Shown here in pieces: positions 9,447 to 18,469 of a DNA stretch of 64,000 nt. The notes below the pieces were generated by a model. It was not told where the DNA came from, did no database searches, and was given only the letters and a program-made list of their open reading frames with translations. Each line of letters starts with the position of its first letter. The stretch's first letter is position 1. This stretch comes from Niabella sp. (lineage in GTDB: Bacteria; Bacteroidota; Bacteroidia; Chitinophagales; Chitinophagaceae), in contig JAGIAT010000014.1 in the NCBI GenBank assembly GCA_017744715.1, positions 62,001-126,000 of the forward strand. The letters run 5' to 3'. A program made the position numbers and the translations under genes.

Positions 9447-10382
9447 TCACAGTGCCAACGACACATGCACCATTACCCGGTTATTGGCCTTAACAATACC
9501 GTTGGCCAGGTTCTGCGAAAGCGGTGTTTGAACATTGGCACCGATCGCAATTTTTTTATAGGCCGTTTCCAACCCGGCAGTTCCCATCAAAAGATTTCCT
9601 CCTGATACCGTAACCAGTACATCATTATCCACGTCGGTCTGTCCTTTTTCATATTGTACACCGGCATTGGGGGCAATCATCAGTTCCCCGGCGATCCTGA
9701 TTTTATAGTAGGCCTGTGCATTCAGATTGAGCTTGTTTCCATAACGGTAATCATACCGGTTATTCGTGTTGATCTTGTAGTGCGCATTCAGGTTAATGCC
9801 GGCATCCTGTACCCGCAGATCGTACATTCCATTCAGGGAAAAATCGGTACTTCCGGAACCCAGCTGAAAAAGATTGGCGCTTTCTCCTGCCGCGCTTTTA
9901 TCCGCAGGATTATATTTTCCGGTGGCCAGCTTTATGCCTCCGCCTAACCAAAGACTTTGCACCAGGAGCTTGTTCCCCACCGGTTCCCGTTTATTGATCA
10001 GCTGGTAAAATGCCGATACGGTTACATCACCGGCACCGCTCTTTGTAAGGTTTTCATCCTGGTTACTACGCCGGTTGCTGCTGTAGGGAATCACAGCCAT
10101 TACCCGTAACTTTTCAGAAATGTTCCATCCGCCCCAGGCTTCCAGGGTACGATACTGCTCCGAGGTAGTGAGATACGTTTGTTGCCCGCCCACGCCCAGG
10201 TGGCTTAAAAGCGCATTATGACGGTAGCGCAGTCCGAAAATATGCCGGTGAAAATCCGGAAGGATGCCGATATAATCATTCCCCACTCCGCAGCCGCAAA
10301 TATCACAGGCGGCAGCCGGTTTTGAAAATGCGCCGGCGGCAATTAAAAAGAAAAGCAGGGTTTTTATCCATTGTTTTTTCAT
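9447..10382 (-). CDS. Predicted outer-membrane beta-barrel with N-terminal CxxCxC motif, copper-associated
   Basis: The ATG at 10382 gives a signal peptide (MKKQWIKTLLFFLIAAGAF) followed at once by CDICGCG, a Cys-rich motif suited to metal or heme binding. An upstream extension to 10445 is possible but would bury the signal peptide. The remaining ~270 residues alternate polar and hydrophobic strands, as in an outer-membrane barrel, and end in a hydrophobic strand. It lies downstream of the MbnH- and MbnP-like genes on the same strand. I infer a role in copper or electron traffic across the outer membrane; such proteins are often just annotated as transporter. Confidence 0.7.
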   Translation of the reverse strand: MKKQWIKTLLFFLIAAGAFSKPAAACDICGCGVGNDYIGILPDFHRHIFGLRYRHNALLSHLGVGGQQTYLTTSEQYRTLEAWGGWNISEKLRVMAVIPYSSNRRSNQDENLTKSGAGDVTVSAFYQLINKREPVGNKLLVQSLWLGGGIKLATGKYNPADKSAAGESANLFQLGSGSTDFSLNGMYDLRVQDAGINLNAHYKINTNNRYDYRYGNKLNLNAQAYYKIRIAGELMIAPNAGVQYEKGQTDVDNDVLVTVSGGNLLMGTAGLETAYKKIAIGANVQTPLSQNLANGIVKANNRVMVHVSLAL

Positions 10383-10466
10383 TGTATATTTTTTTGTGTG
10401 TTGAACAATGCGGTATTGCTCTTTCTTTCGCTTGTTTACATACATGCAGGTGAAACGTACCCGGCG

Positions 10467-11513
10467 TTACTGCTCCGCTAAACGTTTATCGGTAATAAAT
10501 GCCCGGTCGTTCAACGTATTCAGAAAGGCCAGGATCTCTTTCCGCTCGCCGGCTGTTAGTGCAATCCCTCCCGCGGGCAGCAGCGGATCGAGGTTTGGCG
10601 TGTCCTTTATGCCGGTGCTATAATGATCCAGTACTGCCTCCAGCGTATAAAACCGGCCGTCGTGCATGTAAGGCGCGGTGTAGGCCAGGTTACGCAGACT
10701 GGGCACTTTGAAAAGATACCGGTCTTCCGGCCGGAGGGTTACGGCAAAACGGCCCTGGTCATCATTGGCACCAATACCGATGCCATTGTTGCGGAATGTG
10801 CCATCGGTAAACAACGGTTCCCGGTGACAGCCGCCACATTTTTCCGATACCAGTTTGCGCCCTGCTGCTTCTTCGGGTGTAAAAGCGGCATTGCCTTCCT
10901 TACGCATCACGCTATCATATTTTGCGCGGCTCGAAACACACATCACCATAAATTGTGATAAGGCTTTCATCAGGTTGCCGGTGTTGATCTGTTCCGTTCC
11001 AAATGCTTTTTTGAAAAGTACCCGGTACTGCGGTAACGCCTGTAATTTGCTGACGACATTGGCTACGGTTTCATCCATTTCCTCATGACTGGTAATGGGT
11101 GCAACCGGCTGCAGATCCAGGTCGAAAATCCCGCCATCCCACATCAGGAGCGGGCTCCAGGCCAGGTTCATAATGGGCGGTGCATTCCGGCTTCCCAGCC
11201 GGTCGTCGATACCATGACTTACATCATGCCCGTGCTGGGTAAAGGCCGAAGACTGGATGTGACAGCTTCCGCAACTGATGGTGCTGTTCCGGGACAAACG
11301 GGGCTCATAGAAGAGCTTTCGTCCCAGTTCAAATCCTTCTTTTGTAACCGGGTTGGTTTCAAAATGATACACAGGAACCGGAAAGTTGCCGGGCTGCTGA
11401 AACCCGGCAAATATTCCTGCATCCGTTTGAACATTATCACCCGGAAGTTTCCTTGAACAGGCAAATACCAGCACCATCAGGGTGCCGGTCACTGCAATAT
11501 ATTTCCGGTTCAT
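10467..11513 (-). CDS. MbnH-like diheme cytochrome c peroxidase family lipoprotein
   Basis: The ATG at 11513 lies 4 bases after the stop of the MbnP-like gene and gives a lipoprotein signal (VLVFAC). Two CxxCH heme sites are present, CGSCH at residues 81-85 and CGGCH at 226-230, in a single MauG/CcpA-type fold of normal length (348 residues). The adjacent MbnP-like gene makes the MbnH subgroup more likely than a plain peroxidase. From the literature, methanotroph MbnH converts a tryptophan of MbnP to kynurenine. Whether this pair does the same is inference. Confidence 0.82.
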   Translation of the reverse strand: MNRKYIAVTGTLMVLVFACSRKLPGDNVQTDAGIFAGFQQPGNFPVPVYHFETNPVTKEGFELGRKLFYEPRLSRNSTISCGSCHIQSSAFTQHGHDVSHGIDDRLGSRNAPPIMNLAWSPLLMWDGGIFDLDLQPVAPITSHEEMDETVANVVSKLQALPQYRVLFKKAFGTEQINTGNLMKALSQFMVMCVSSRAKYDSVMRKEGNAAFTPEEAAGRKLVSEKCGGCHREPLFTDGTFRNNGIGIGANDDQGRFAVTLRPEDRYLFKVPSLRNLAYTAPYMHDGRFYTLEAVLDHYSTGIKDTPNLDPLLPAGGIALTAGERKEILAFLNTLNDRAFITDKRLAEQ

Positions 11514-11517
11514 TATT

Positions 11518-12339
11518 TTAATTTTCGGTATGATCGTGTACAAACATCGTTGCATAGTTGTTGGCAATGTTCATACTATAGTCGCTGAACATTACCTGTG
11601 GATTGGTGGCAAAATTCACATTGGTGGTACCGTTTAATGCTTTCGAAACATCCACCATCAGGTGAATATTGGCAGCACGGTCTTTGCGCACCTGCGCCAT
11701 TCCACGGGCCGTAAGATCAACGGTGATCACCTTTATATTATTAATCGTTGGTGCATTATACCCACCGAAACCGCCGATATGATACCGGAACTTATGCTGG
11801 CCGGTTGGATCTGCCGGAGCATCCGGCGCGGTTCCTTCCATTTTAAAAAAGATGTATCCGCTGTTCCAGCCCCAGTACATACCATCGTGGCCGCCGGCCC
11901 CCGGATCCAGTACTCCGGTACGCTTGCTGATATCCATAGTGCTCCGCAAACTGTCAACGCCTACCGTAAACGTAAGCGAAGTGTAATTACCTTCCGGAAC
12001 TTTTACACGGGCAAACTTGCTTGCAGGATCATCCTGGCGGATCAGAAAATAGCTGCTGTCCGGGTTTACCGCATACGTGGTCCCATCGGCTTTCTTAACC
12101 TGTATGTTGCTGATAAAATACTGCAACAACTGTATCGTATACGGTTGGCCCAGTGCATTGGTATAGGTACCTGTATTTAATACCAGCTTTTGCCCGCCAA
12201 CAATGTTGTCGAATTCTACCGAAAGCGGCGCCAGTGCGTGCTGGTCATAATTGGGTTCTACCGGGGTTTTAGAACAGGCGGTCAGCAAAATGATCCCGGA
12301 AAGCAGGAACATACTAAAAAAAACGTGTAATGATTTCAT
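11518..12339 (-). CDS. MbnP family copper-binding lipoprotein
   Basis: This 273-residue protein has a lipobox (IILLTACSK) and then a beta-rich domain with segments typical of the family: a VEFDNIVGGQKLVL strand near the N-terminus, YFISNIQV, GVDSLRS, and a MYWGWNSGYIFFKMEG block in the middle. In known MbnP proteins a tryptophan in such a region is oxidised to kynurenine by MbnH and copper is bound. Several Trp are present here, including the WGW pair. It is the first gene of an apparent operon with the diheme enzyme and the CxxCxC barrel protein. Role in copper handling is inferred from family and context. Confidence 0.82.
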   Translation of the reverse strand: MKSLHVFFSMFLLSGIILLTACSKTPVEPNYDQHALAPLSVEFDNIVGGQKLVLNTGTYTNALGQPYTIQLLQYFISNIQVKKADGTTYAVNPDSSYFLIRQDDPASKFARVKVPEGNYTSLTFTVGVDSLRSTMDISKRTGVLDPGAGGHDGMYWGWNSGYIFFKMEGTAPDAPADPTGQHKFRYHIGGFGGYNAPTINNIKVITVDLTARGMAQVRKDRAANIHLMVDVSKALNGTTNVNFATNPQVMFSDYSMNIANNYATMFVHDHTEN

Positions 12340-12740
12340 GTTGAAAAAGATAATAATGTGCCGGGAGATAGCACCTGAAAGGATTAACCGTACACGATCG
12401 GGGCTGCCCCGGTCACAAACCGGGATCGCTCGGCATCATGCAGTTCTTTTCCCTCTTCCGGAAACCGGCCGCAGCGTATTATCCGGGAAAGAAGCTTTGA
12501 GGCATGTATCTCCAACACTGGTTAAATAATGCTTCCTGAACGCTGCTGCAATTGCTGTTAAGCCTGATTTTCGGCAGCTTCCCGGGGAAGCATAAACAGT
12601 ACTGAATTTCGTAAAGTGATTGTCCTGAACTATCAGAAAAAAGCGCTGCTTTAGCGATGATTCATGCCTGCTGAATCTCGTGCTATGCATGGCAACACCG
12701 CATGTATCATAAAGAAATAGCGAACAGTTATTTTCGACAA
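12340..12740. other. 401-bp gap without recognised gene
   Basis: No convincing coding frame or known riboswitch was seen. A near-palindrome around CGGGGCTGCCCCG at 12399-12411 and several scattered G/C-rich inverted patches are present, which might act as an operator or leader for the MbnP-like operon. Confidence 0.4.
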
Positions 12741-13115
12741 TCAGACAATATCATCGGGGCGTAAAGCGGGAGGATGAAAGACCGAACGGGGTCTTTTGAT
12801 CTCCATGCCTATGATGATATGAGCATAAACAGAAGGCTGGCTATGTGTGATAAAAGTAAGTTCGGGAAAAAATGATTTAGAGGAGAGCGTGATCTCATTT
12901 TTGAATTCCATCTTCCGCTCCGGGTTCTGCTGACTCTTTTTTTCGTCCTCCTCCATTTGTTTCATCAGCTGGCAATGCCCGTTACAATGCATTTTGGGGC
13001 GGAATTTATTTACGCAGTTTTTTGCATATGCCTGCTGGTTTACCCTGTAGTCAATCATCATGATTGTTTTGCTGAACGTTTGCATGGTAAACGTCATCAA
13101 AAAAAATAAAGCCAT
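12741..13115 (-). CDS. Small Cys/His-containing envelope protein, probably metal-related
   Basis: Choosing the ATG at 13115 gives 124 residues with an N-terminal hydrophobic segment (MALFFLMTFTMQTF) that looks like a signal peptide or anchor. An upstream in-frame start at 13205 exists but adds an atypical leader. A conserved-looking block follows: NCVNKFRPKMHCNGHCQLMK, with three Cys and a His spaced as a metal site, then an acidic/lysine stretch. I know similar small proteins next to copper genes in Bacteroidota, but no function is established. It lies upstream of, and on the same strand as, the MbnP-like operon. Confidence 0.6.
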   Translation of the reverse strand: MALFFLMTFTMQTFSKTIMMIDYRVNQQAYAKNCVNKFRPKMHCNGHCQLMKQMEEDEKKSQQNPERKMEFKNEITLSSKSFFPELTFITHSQPSVYAHIIIGMEIKRPRSVFHPPALRPDDIV

Positions 13116-13316
13116 GATTTTTTTAAACAAGGAGGAAATTTTGCACAAAACTATTGATTCCTGTTTAAAGAGAAAAGAAAAATCATCATTAAAATACAGG
13201 ATCATGATCAGCGGCTATTGTGAAATAGAGAAACGGTCCGGCGTCGTTCATGGCGCGCTTCCCGGCCCTTCCATTAACCGGATGCGATTGATCAGGAACC
13301 GGTGAAAAATTTTATC

Positions 13317-13324
13317 TAATTTTA
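13317..13324 (+). promoter_or_regulatory. Near-consensus -7 box directly before the HhH-GPD gene
   Basis: TAATTTTA matches TAnnTTTG at 7 of 8 expected positions and ends 4 nt before the ATG at 13329. Confidence 0.4.
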
Positions 13325-13328
13325 CAGG

Positions 13329-13934
13329 ATGGCGTATCATCAACATTTGTCAAAAGACAAGGTATTAAAAAAGCTGATCAAAGAACAGGGGTTGCATTCC
13401 CTGCAGCTGCAGCAAAACATCCTGCTCCGTTTATGTGGTTCTATTATGGGACAACAATTGAGCACAAAAGTGGCCGCCGTTATACGCAACCGGTTCATGG
13501 AATTGTTTAAAGGTAAAAAACCAACCGCACAAAAGATCCTGGCCATGCCGCATGAAACCTTGCGCGCTATTGGTTTATCCAACGCAAAAGCCCTCTATAT
13601 AAAAAACGTTTGCTATTTTTTCATAGAGCATAAACTAACGGATGCTAAAATCCACCGTTTAACAGACGCCGAATTCATCGACCTCATTACCCGGATAAAA
13701 GGCGTGGGAAAATGGACGGCGGAAATGCTGCTGATGTTTTCCCTGGGCCGGGAAGACATCTTTTCGATCGGGGACCTGGGACTTCAGAAGGCGGTAGCCG
13801 AACTTTATGATATTACCTATACCAATAAGAAGGAATTTGAAATACGCATTCTTTCCGTTACCGAGCGCTGGAAACCCTACCGCACGTACGCGAGCCTGCA
13901 CCTTTGGCGTTACCTGGATGCTACGCCCGGTTGA
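13329..13934 (+). CDS. DNA-3-methyladenine glycosylase II-like protein (HhH-GPD, AlkA type)
   Basis: The 201-residue protein is a minimal HhH-GPD base-excision glycosylase. The helix-hairpin-helix IKGVGKWTAEMLL covers residues 123-135 and the catalytic Asp is D149 in FSIGDLGLQ. There are no Cys ligands for a [4Fe-4S] cluster, so it is unlike EndoIII/MutY. It should remove alkylated purines from DNA. The protein is shorter than E. coli AlkA because the N-terminal beta domain is absent, as is common in this clade. It is transcribed alone and convergent with the Gfo/Idh gene. Confidence 0.9.
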   Translation: MAYHQHLSKDKVLKKLIKEQGLHSLQLQQNILLRLCGSIMGQQLSTKVAAVIRNRFMELFKGKKPTAQKILAMPHETLRAIGLSNAKALYIKNVCYFFIEHKLTDAKIHRLTDAEFIDLITRIKGVGKWTAEMLLMFSLGREDIFSIGDLGLQKAVAELYDITYTNKKEFEIRILSVTERWKPYRTYASLHLWRYLDATPG

Positions 13935-13964
13935 AACAGAAATTCCTTTTTTAAATATACCGGC

Positions 13965-15266
13965 TTATCCTTTGCCTGAATTTCCGTTCAGCATCTTCCG
14001 CTTGCGGTAGCTTTCATGACACAGCAGCGCCGCTGTTGACGCCCCCACTCCAAAATGTGTATCGGCAAGGTTTTTGCCATCTCCCCTTACCGCATTAAAA
14101 AAGCTTACAAAGTGGTCATGATGCGCCCCCTTGGATCCTTTGGGGCCGTTAAACAGGTATTCGTTATCGGATACTTTCACCGGGTCGCCAGACCATTCCT
14201 TTAGCGGGCTGAATGCTGCAATATCGGTTTTACCGGGCGTTTTCAATGTCAGCTGATCCCAACCTACATTCAACAGGCCCCGGGTGCCTTTGATGGTAAA
14301 ATCGGTGCTTCCCCATTTTTTCGAAACCCCATCGGCCTGGTTGGCAGAAAGCGATAACGTAAATGCACCTTTTTTCTGCACATCCGGATAATCCAGGTAG
14401 CCCAGCAATACATCGGGCGTATCCCTGGATCCATCCGTATAATAACGGATGCCTCCCGTGCTATATACGTTTTCCGGTTTGCCCGCGCCCATAATAAAAT
14501 GCGTGCTTGCAATTACATGCACAAAAAGATCGCCGGCCACCCCGGTACCATAGTCGCTCCAGTTCCGCCAGTTCAAAAAACGTTGTGCATCAAAAGCGCG
14601 CTTTGGTGCATTGCCCAAAAAACGATCCCACCAAATGTGTTGCGCTGTTGCATCATCGGGCGCCGCAAATGGCCTTAAAACCTGGGGAGGCGACGTAAAC
14701 TGTCCCTCAACCTGGGTTACCTGTCCGATGAGCCCCGCCTCCACAATGCGTTTTGCAAGCTGGTTGCCCCAGGACGACATGCCCTGACTGCCCATCTGGA
14801 AAATACGCCCGGTCTTTTCCTGTGCTGCAATCAGCGCATGGCCTTCCTGCAACGAATGAATCACCGGCTTTTCACAATACACATCCTTGCCGGCCTGCAT
14901 GGCTTCTATGGCAATCTTCTGATGCCAGTGATCCGGGGTGCCAATGATGACGGCATCAATATCTTTCCGGTTCAGAATATCCCGGTATTCCCGTGTAAAC
15001 ACCACCTCTTTTCCCGACTGTTGCCGTAAAGCGTCCAGGTTTTTATCATAGATATCGCAAACGCCGGCCAGGGTAGCCATACCGGTTGATAAGGCGGTAC
15101 GCAGATCGCTGGAGCCCATACGCCCCTTGCCGATAACGGCCAGCCGCACAAGGTCTTTCTTTTGCGGATATTTTTTTATTCCGGTTCCCCCGGACAACTT
15201 CGGAAGCGCAGCAACGGCAACGGTACCCATGAACGCGTTGCGGATAAATTTTTTACGGTTGTACAT
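13965..15266 (-). CDS. Gfo/Idh/MocA family oxidoreductase with N-terminal export-like signal
   Basis: Residues 1-25 look like a Tat-type leader (NRKKFIRNAF followed by a hydrophobic stretch), but the twin arginine is replaced by Arg-Lys-Lys, so export is uncertain. The NAD-binding Rossmann motif VIGKGRMGSSD starts at about residue 44. The EKP motif at 132-134 holds the catalytic-region Lys, and a C-terminal Gfo/Idh beta-sheet domain follows. Such proteins oxidise or epimerise sugars, polyols or related compounds. Neighbours give no pathway clue. A terminator-like hairpin for the upstream flotillin operon separates the two. Confidence 0.88.
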   Translation of the reverse strand: MYNRKKFIRNAFMGTVAVAALPKLSGGTGIKKYPQKKDLVRLAVIGKGRMGSSDLRTALSTGMATLAGVCDIYDKNLDALRQQSGKEVVFTREYRDILNRKDIDAVIIGTPDHWHQKIAIEAMQAGKDVYCEKPVIHSLQEGHALIAAQEKTGRIFQMGSQGMSSWGNQLAKRIVEAGLIGQVTQVEGQFTSPPQVLRPFAAPDDATAQHIWWDRFLGNAPKRAFDAQRFLNWRNWSDYGTGVAGDLFVHVIASTHFIMGAGKPENVYSTGGIRYYTDGSRDTPDVLLGYLDYPDVQKKGAFTLSLSANQADGVSKKWGSTDFTIKGTRGLLNVGWDQLTLKTPGKTDIAAFSPLKEWSGDPVKVSDNEYLFNGPKGSKGAHHDHFVSFFNAVRGDGKNLADTHFGVGASTAALLCHESYRKRKMLNGNSGKG

Positions 15267-15320
15267 GATAATAGCAATAGTTAATAGGACAAATAATTGA
15301 ATCGTTATTGGGCAATCAGT

Positions 15321-15349
15321 AAAAAAAGCGCCCCAAAAAGAAGCGCTTT
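15321..15349 (-). terminator. Terminator of the flotillin operon
   Basis: On the minus strand AAAGCGC and GCGCTTT pair around an 11-nt loop and lead into seven T residues. Confidence 0.8.
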
Positions 15350-15359
15350 CACCATCGGC

Positions 15360-16886
15360 TTATTCTTTCGGATCCGTAGCAATATCCGTTGAAGACTTTT
15401 GCGTTTCTTTGGGGTCGGTACCTTTTAAATAACTGGGCAGGTTCAGGCCCGCCATATTAAAGAGATCATTCAGCGGCGGCACCGACTTCATGAGCCCCTG
15501 TACAAAATTAGCGGTGGAACCGTTACCGTTTTCACCGTTTCCGCCATCCCATACGGTTACTTTATCAATCTTGATATTTTTCACCGCTTCAACCTGTGTA
15601 CGTACCAACTCTGGTAGTTTTTCCAGTAACAACAGTTGGAATGCATTGGTAGAATCGCCGCCGGCAGCCTTCACTACCTTATCATACCCGTCGGCCTGTT
15701 TGGTCAGGATCTCAAATAAACCCTTTGCTTCAGCTTCCATTTTTGCAAAGATGGCGTCGGCCTCCCCTTTGGCTCTTAAACGGATCCGCTCGGCCTCGGC
15801 TTCTGCATCAATAATGGCTTTTTGTTTGGCGATCTGCGCGGGTATTACCACGTTTGCATTCTGTGTAGACCGTTCCCGCTCGGCACGGGCCTGTTCGGCC
15901 TTTTGTTCTGCAAGATAGGATTCCTCCAATGCCCTGGCCGATTGTACTTTTTCGGCGGTTACTGCTATCTTCAGTGCCTCTGCTTCTTTTTCCCGGCGCA
16001 ATGCATCTGAATTGGCAATGGTGATCTTTGCATCATTCTCCCCTTTTACCGCCAGTGAATTGGCCTCGGAAGTAGCAATACGCGCGTCCCGCTCGGCCTC
16101 AGCCTTACCGATGGCTTCGTCTTTACCGGCGGCCGCGATACTGATTTCCTTATCTTTCTGAGTGATGGCGATCTTTACATCCCGGTCGCGATTGGTCTCT
16201 GCGATCTGCGTATCCTTTTCCCGGTCGGCGATGGCCTTCCCCGTTTCACCGATCTTTGTTTGCTCCGCCACACTCACAATAGCTTCATTGATCGCTTTGG
16301 CAGCTGCTTCTTTACCCAGCGCCTCAATATAGCCGGATTCGTCCCGGATATCGGTAACGTTCACGTTAATCAGCTTCAAACCGATCTTTTTCAGTTCGGT
16401 ATCAACGTTCTTTGAGATATTGTCTAAAAATTTATCCCGGTCGGAGTTGATCTCTTCAATGGTCATGGTTGCAATCACCAGGCGGAGCTGTCCGAACAGG
16501 ATGTCTTTGGAAAGTTCCTGAATCTGCTCCGGGCTCAATCCCAGTAAGCGTTCCGCCGCATTTCCCATACTTTCCGGTTCGGTAGAAATAGCAATGGTAA
16601 AGCGGCAGGGCACATCTACCCGGATGTTCTGGCGGGATAATGCATTGGTCAAATTGGCCTCAATGGAAATAGGCTTCAGATCGAGGTACGCAAAGTCCTG
16701 GATCACGGGCCAGATAAAGGCACCGCCTCCATGTACGCAACGGGCGGAACTGCCTCCTGTTTTACCGTAGATCACAAGGATCTTATCAGAAGGGCAGCGT
16801 TTGTAACGCGAAATCAGCGATACAATGGTAACAAACAGGATCAGGGCTCCTACAAGGATCAGGATAAATGGTCCGTCGAAATTCAT
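15360..16886 (-). CDS. Flotillin family (SPFH) membrane scaffold protein
   Basis: The 508-residue protein has one N-terminal membrane segment (about residues 6-25), an SPFH/PHB domain (about 35-200), and a long Glu-Ala-rich coiled coil (about 200-420) with many AEA repeats, typical of flotillin/FloT. A short glycine-containing C-terminal tail follows. Flotillins oligomerise in the membrane and organise microdomains. It is co-transcribed after an NfeD-like gene 16 bases upstream, the classical bacterial flotillin-NfeD pairing (YuaG-YuaF in Bacillus). Length and architecture are normal. Confidence 0.93.
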   Translation of the reverse strand: MNFDGPFILILVGALILFVTIVSLISRYKRCPSDKILVIYGKTGGSSARCVHGGGAFIWPVIQDFAYLDLKPISIEANLTNALSRQNIRVDVPCRFTIAISTEPESMGNAAERLLGLSPEQIQELSKDILFGQLRLVIATMTIEEINSDRDKFLDNISKNVDTELKKIGLKLINVNVTDIRDESGYIEALGKEAAAKAINEAIVSVAEQTKIGETGKAIADREKDTQIAETNRDRDVKIAITQKDKEISIAAAGKDEAIGKAEAERDARIATSEANSLAVKGENDAKITIANSDALRREKEAEALKIAVTAEKVQSARALEESYLAEQKAEQARAERERSTQNANVVIPAQIAKQKAIIDAEAEAERIRLRAKGEADAIFAKMEAEAKGLFEILTKQADGYDKVVKAAGGDSTNAFQLLLLEKLPELVRTQVEAVKNIKIDKVTVWDGGNGENGNGSTANFVQGLMKSVPPLNDLFNMAGLNLPSYLKGTDPKETQKSSTDIATDPKE

Positions 16887-16902
16887 AGTGGGTTGTTTTT
16901 TA

Positions 16903-17469
16903 TTAAAGTTTGGTTACAATGAGTACACGGTCTTCAACATCCAGCACCTTAACCCGGGCACCGGATGCCAGGCGTTCTCCGTCGGTAACGGCCAACAGTT
17001 CGTAGCTGGTATTGTTATAACTGATCTGGATCTTGCCTACGCCGCTCCGTTGTTCCGGGATGGTTAAATAAACCGAGCCCGACTTGCCAATAAGGCGTTC
17101 TGCTTTAAAAGTATTGTCTTCCGTCAGTTTCATCAGCTGGCGGATCACAAAGAAGAACAGCAGCACAAAAAAGATCCCAACCACTACGGCCAGGGCCGTC
17201 AGCAGGGCTTTACTTTCAATGGAACGGTAAAAGGCCACGCCGGTCCAGCCAAATCCCATCAGGAAATTAATCAGGTTTCTCAGGGAAAACATCTGGAAAG
17301 GCGCATCCGCGCCGGTAAGGTCCCCGTCGAAATCAGCATTGATCCCATCCGCACCGTGGCCGCCGGCAAAAGTGAGTACGGTTTGGATCAAAAAGATCAC
17401 ACTGGTGATAATGGCTACCCACCAGAATCCCTGGAGCAATGAGGGCATCCCCTCAAAAAATGCATTCAT
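16903..17469 (-). CDS. NfeD-like membrane protein (YuaF type) partner of flotillin
   Basis: This 188-residue protein has membrane segments at about 14-34, 66-84 and 88-112, followed by a soluble beta-rich OB-fold-like domain (about 120-188). It lacks the ClpP-like protease domain of long NfeD proteins, so it is the short YuaF/NfeD1b form. It precedes the flotillin gene by 16 bases on the same strand, and the two very likely act together in membrane microdomains. No promoter box of good quality was found upstream. Confidence 0.85.
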   Translation of the reverse strand: MNAFFEGMPSLLQGFWWVAIITSVIFLIQTVLTFAGGHGADGINADFDGDLTGADAPFQMFSLRNLINFLMGFGWTGVAFYRSIESKALLTALAVVVGIFFVLLFFFVIRQLMKLTEDNTFKAERLIGKSGSVYLTIPEQRSGVGKIQISYNNTSYELLAVTDGERLASGARVKVLDVEDRVLIVTKL

Positions 17470-17627
17470 ATTGTAGATAGATTAGGTACAGCGTTTGTTT
17501 AATCATTCGTCAATAGCAGTAATGATGCTTCCTACAAATATATCCAAGTTCAGGGGTTTTCCAATAGTCCCCGCAAAAAAAGAACACCTCAGGTTCCCGC
17601 AATGCAACCGGGCGATCGCTGCCGTAT

Positions 17628-17645
17628 GGTGTTGTTGTTAACACC
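17628..17645. repeat. Inverted repeat in the gap between the NfeD-like and outer-membrane protein genes
   Basis: GGTGTT (17628-17633) and AACACC (17640-17645) flank a 6-nt loop. The remaining part of 17470-17769 shows no gene. Confidence 0.4.
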
Positions 17646-17769
17646 TGCATGCATAAAACATCTGCTGCTGATACGAACTTCAAACGGCTGGTAACTATGG
17701 AAAAACCATACAGGCACGTTTTTTTAAAAACTACCTAAAAACAGGTATTTTTTTAGTGCGCAGGGCCCT

Positions 17770-17777
17770 TACTTTTG
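17770..17777 (+). promoter_or_regulatory. -7 promoter box of the small outer-membrane protein gene
   Basis: TACTTTTG is a full match to TAnnTTTG, 17 nt before the ATG at 17795. No clear -33 TTTG element is at the expected distance. Confidence 0.6.
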
Positions 17778-17794
17778 CAAAAATTTTTTCCATT

Positions 17795-18298
17795 ATGAAA
17801 TTGAAAATGACCTTATGTGTTGCACTTGCCTTTACTGCAACTGCTTTATTTGCCCAAAGCGACTACAAACAATCGATCGGTTTACGGTTTGGAAGCGGCT
17901 ATTATGATGTGGTTTCTGCAGCCTACAAAACCTTTTTAAACGAAGCAGGCGCTTTGGAAGTAAATGCCGGTTTTCACCCCTATGGCGTAACCGGATACCG
18001 GTGGGTAAATGCCTCCGCATCGGTGAGCTACCAGCACCATTTCCCGATTAAACCGGTTGATGGATTGAAATGGTTTGTGGGCGGCGGTGTGATGATTGCC
18101 AATTCCTTTTCCAGCAATGATGATCATCGTGGATTTAGCGTAGGGCTGTTCCCTACTGCAGGTGCCGACTACAAATTTTCAAAAATTCCGCTGGCCGTTT
18201 CTGCTGATGTACGTCCTACCATTCACGTGGTTAAGGCGGTAGACTACCACCACAGTTTTTATCCCAATGCCGGTGTTTCTGCCCGGTATACATTCTAA
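17795..18298 (+). CDS. Small outer-membrane beta-barrel protein
   Basis: The ATG at 17795 starts a signal peptide (MKLKMTLCVALAFTATALFAQ); an upstream in-frame GTG at 17756 falls before the promoter box and is rejected. The 146 or so mature residues form short alternating strands with Gly/aromatic turns and end in the C-terminal Phe (ARYTF) that marks outer-membrane insertion. No enzymatic motif is seen. It is a single gene with its own promoter box and strong terminator. Function unknown. Confidence 0.75.
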   Translation: MKLKMTLCVALAFTATALFAQSDYKQSIGLRFGSGYYDVVSAAYKTFLNEAGALEVNAGFHPYGVTGYRWVNASASVSYQHHFPIKPVDGLKWFVGGGVMIANSFSSNDDHRGFSVGLFPTAGADYKFSKIPLAVSADVRPTIHVVKAVDYHHSFYPNAGVSARYTF

Positions 18299-18320
18299 AA
18301 CTTACCCCTTATTACTTACG

Positions 18321-18354
18321 GGCCGTACTTATAGTAAGTACGGCCTTTTTTTTT
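18321..18354 (+). terminator. Rho-independent terminator
   Basis: GGCCGTACTTA (18321-18331) pairs perfectly with TAAGTACGGCC (18335-18345) and is followed by nine T residues. Confidence 0.95.
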
Positions 18355-18457
18355 GACGCCACTGATTTGTTGCCGGCGTTGGGCATAACACCGCGCAATT
18401 CAGACCGCCCGGCCGCATTTTCACCTCATTTATACTTTTTTGTACAAATAAAAAACG

Positions 18458-18465
18458 TACCTTTG
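18458..18465 (+). promoter_or_regulatory. -7 promoter box of the suf operon
   Basis: TACCTTTG is a full TAnnTTTG match ending 4 nt before the sufB ATG. Transcription would start at about the A of that ATG, so the message may be leaderless. A second in-frame ATG lies at 18476. Confidence 0.6.
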
Positions 18466-18469
18466 CAAA

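Noticed and set aside
12340..12740. Cobalamin or TPP riboswitch in the gap before the MbnP operon
   Set aside because: Short G/A-rich strings looked suggestive but the defining conserved boxes are missing.
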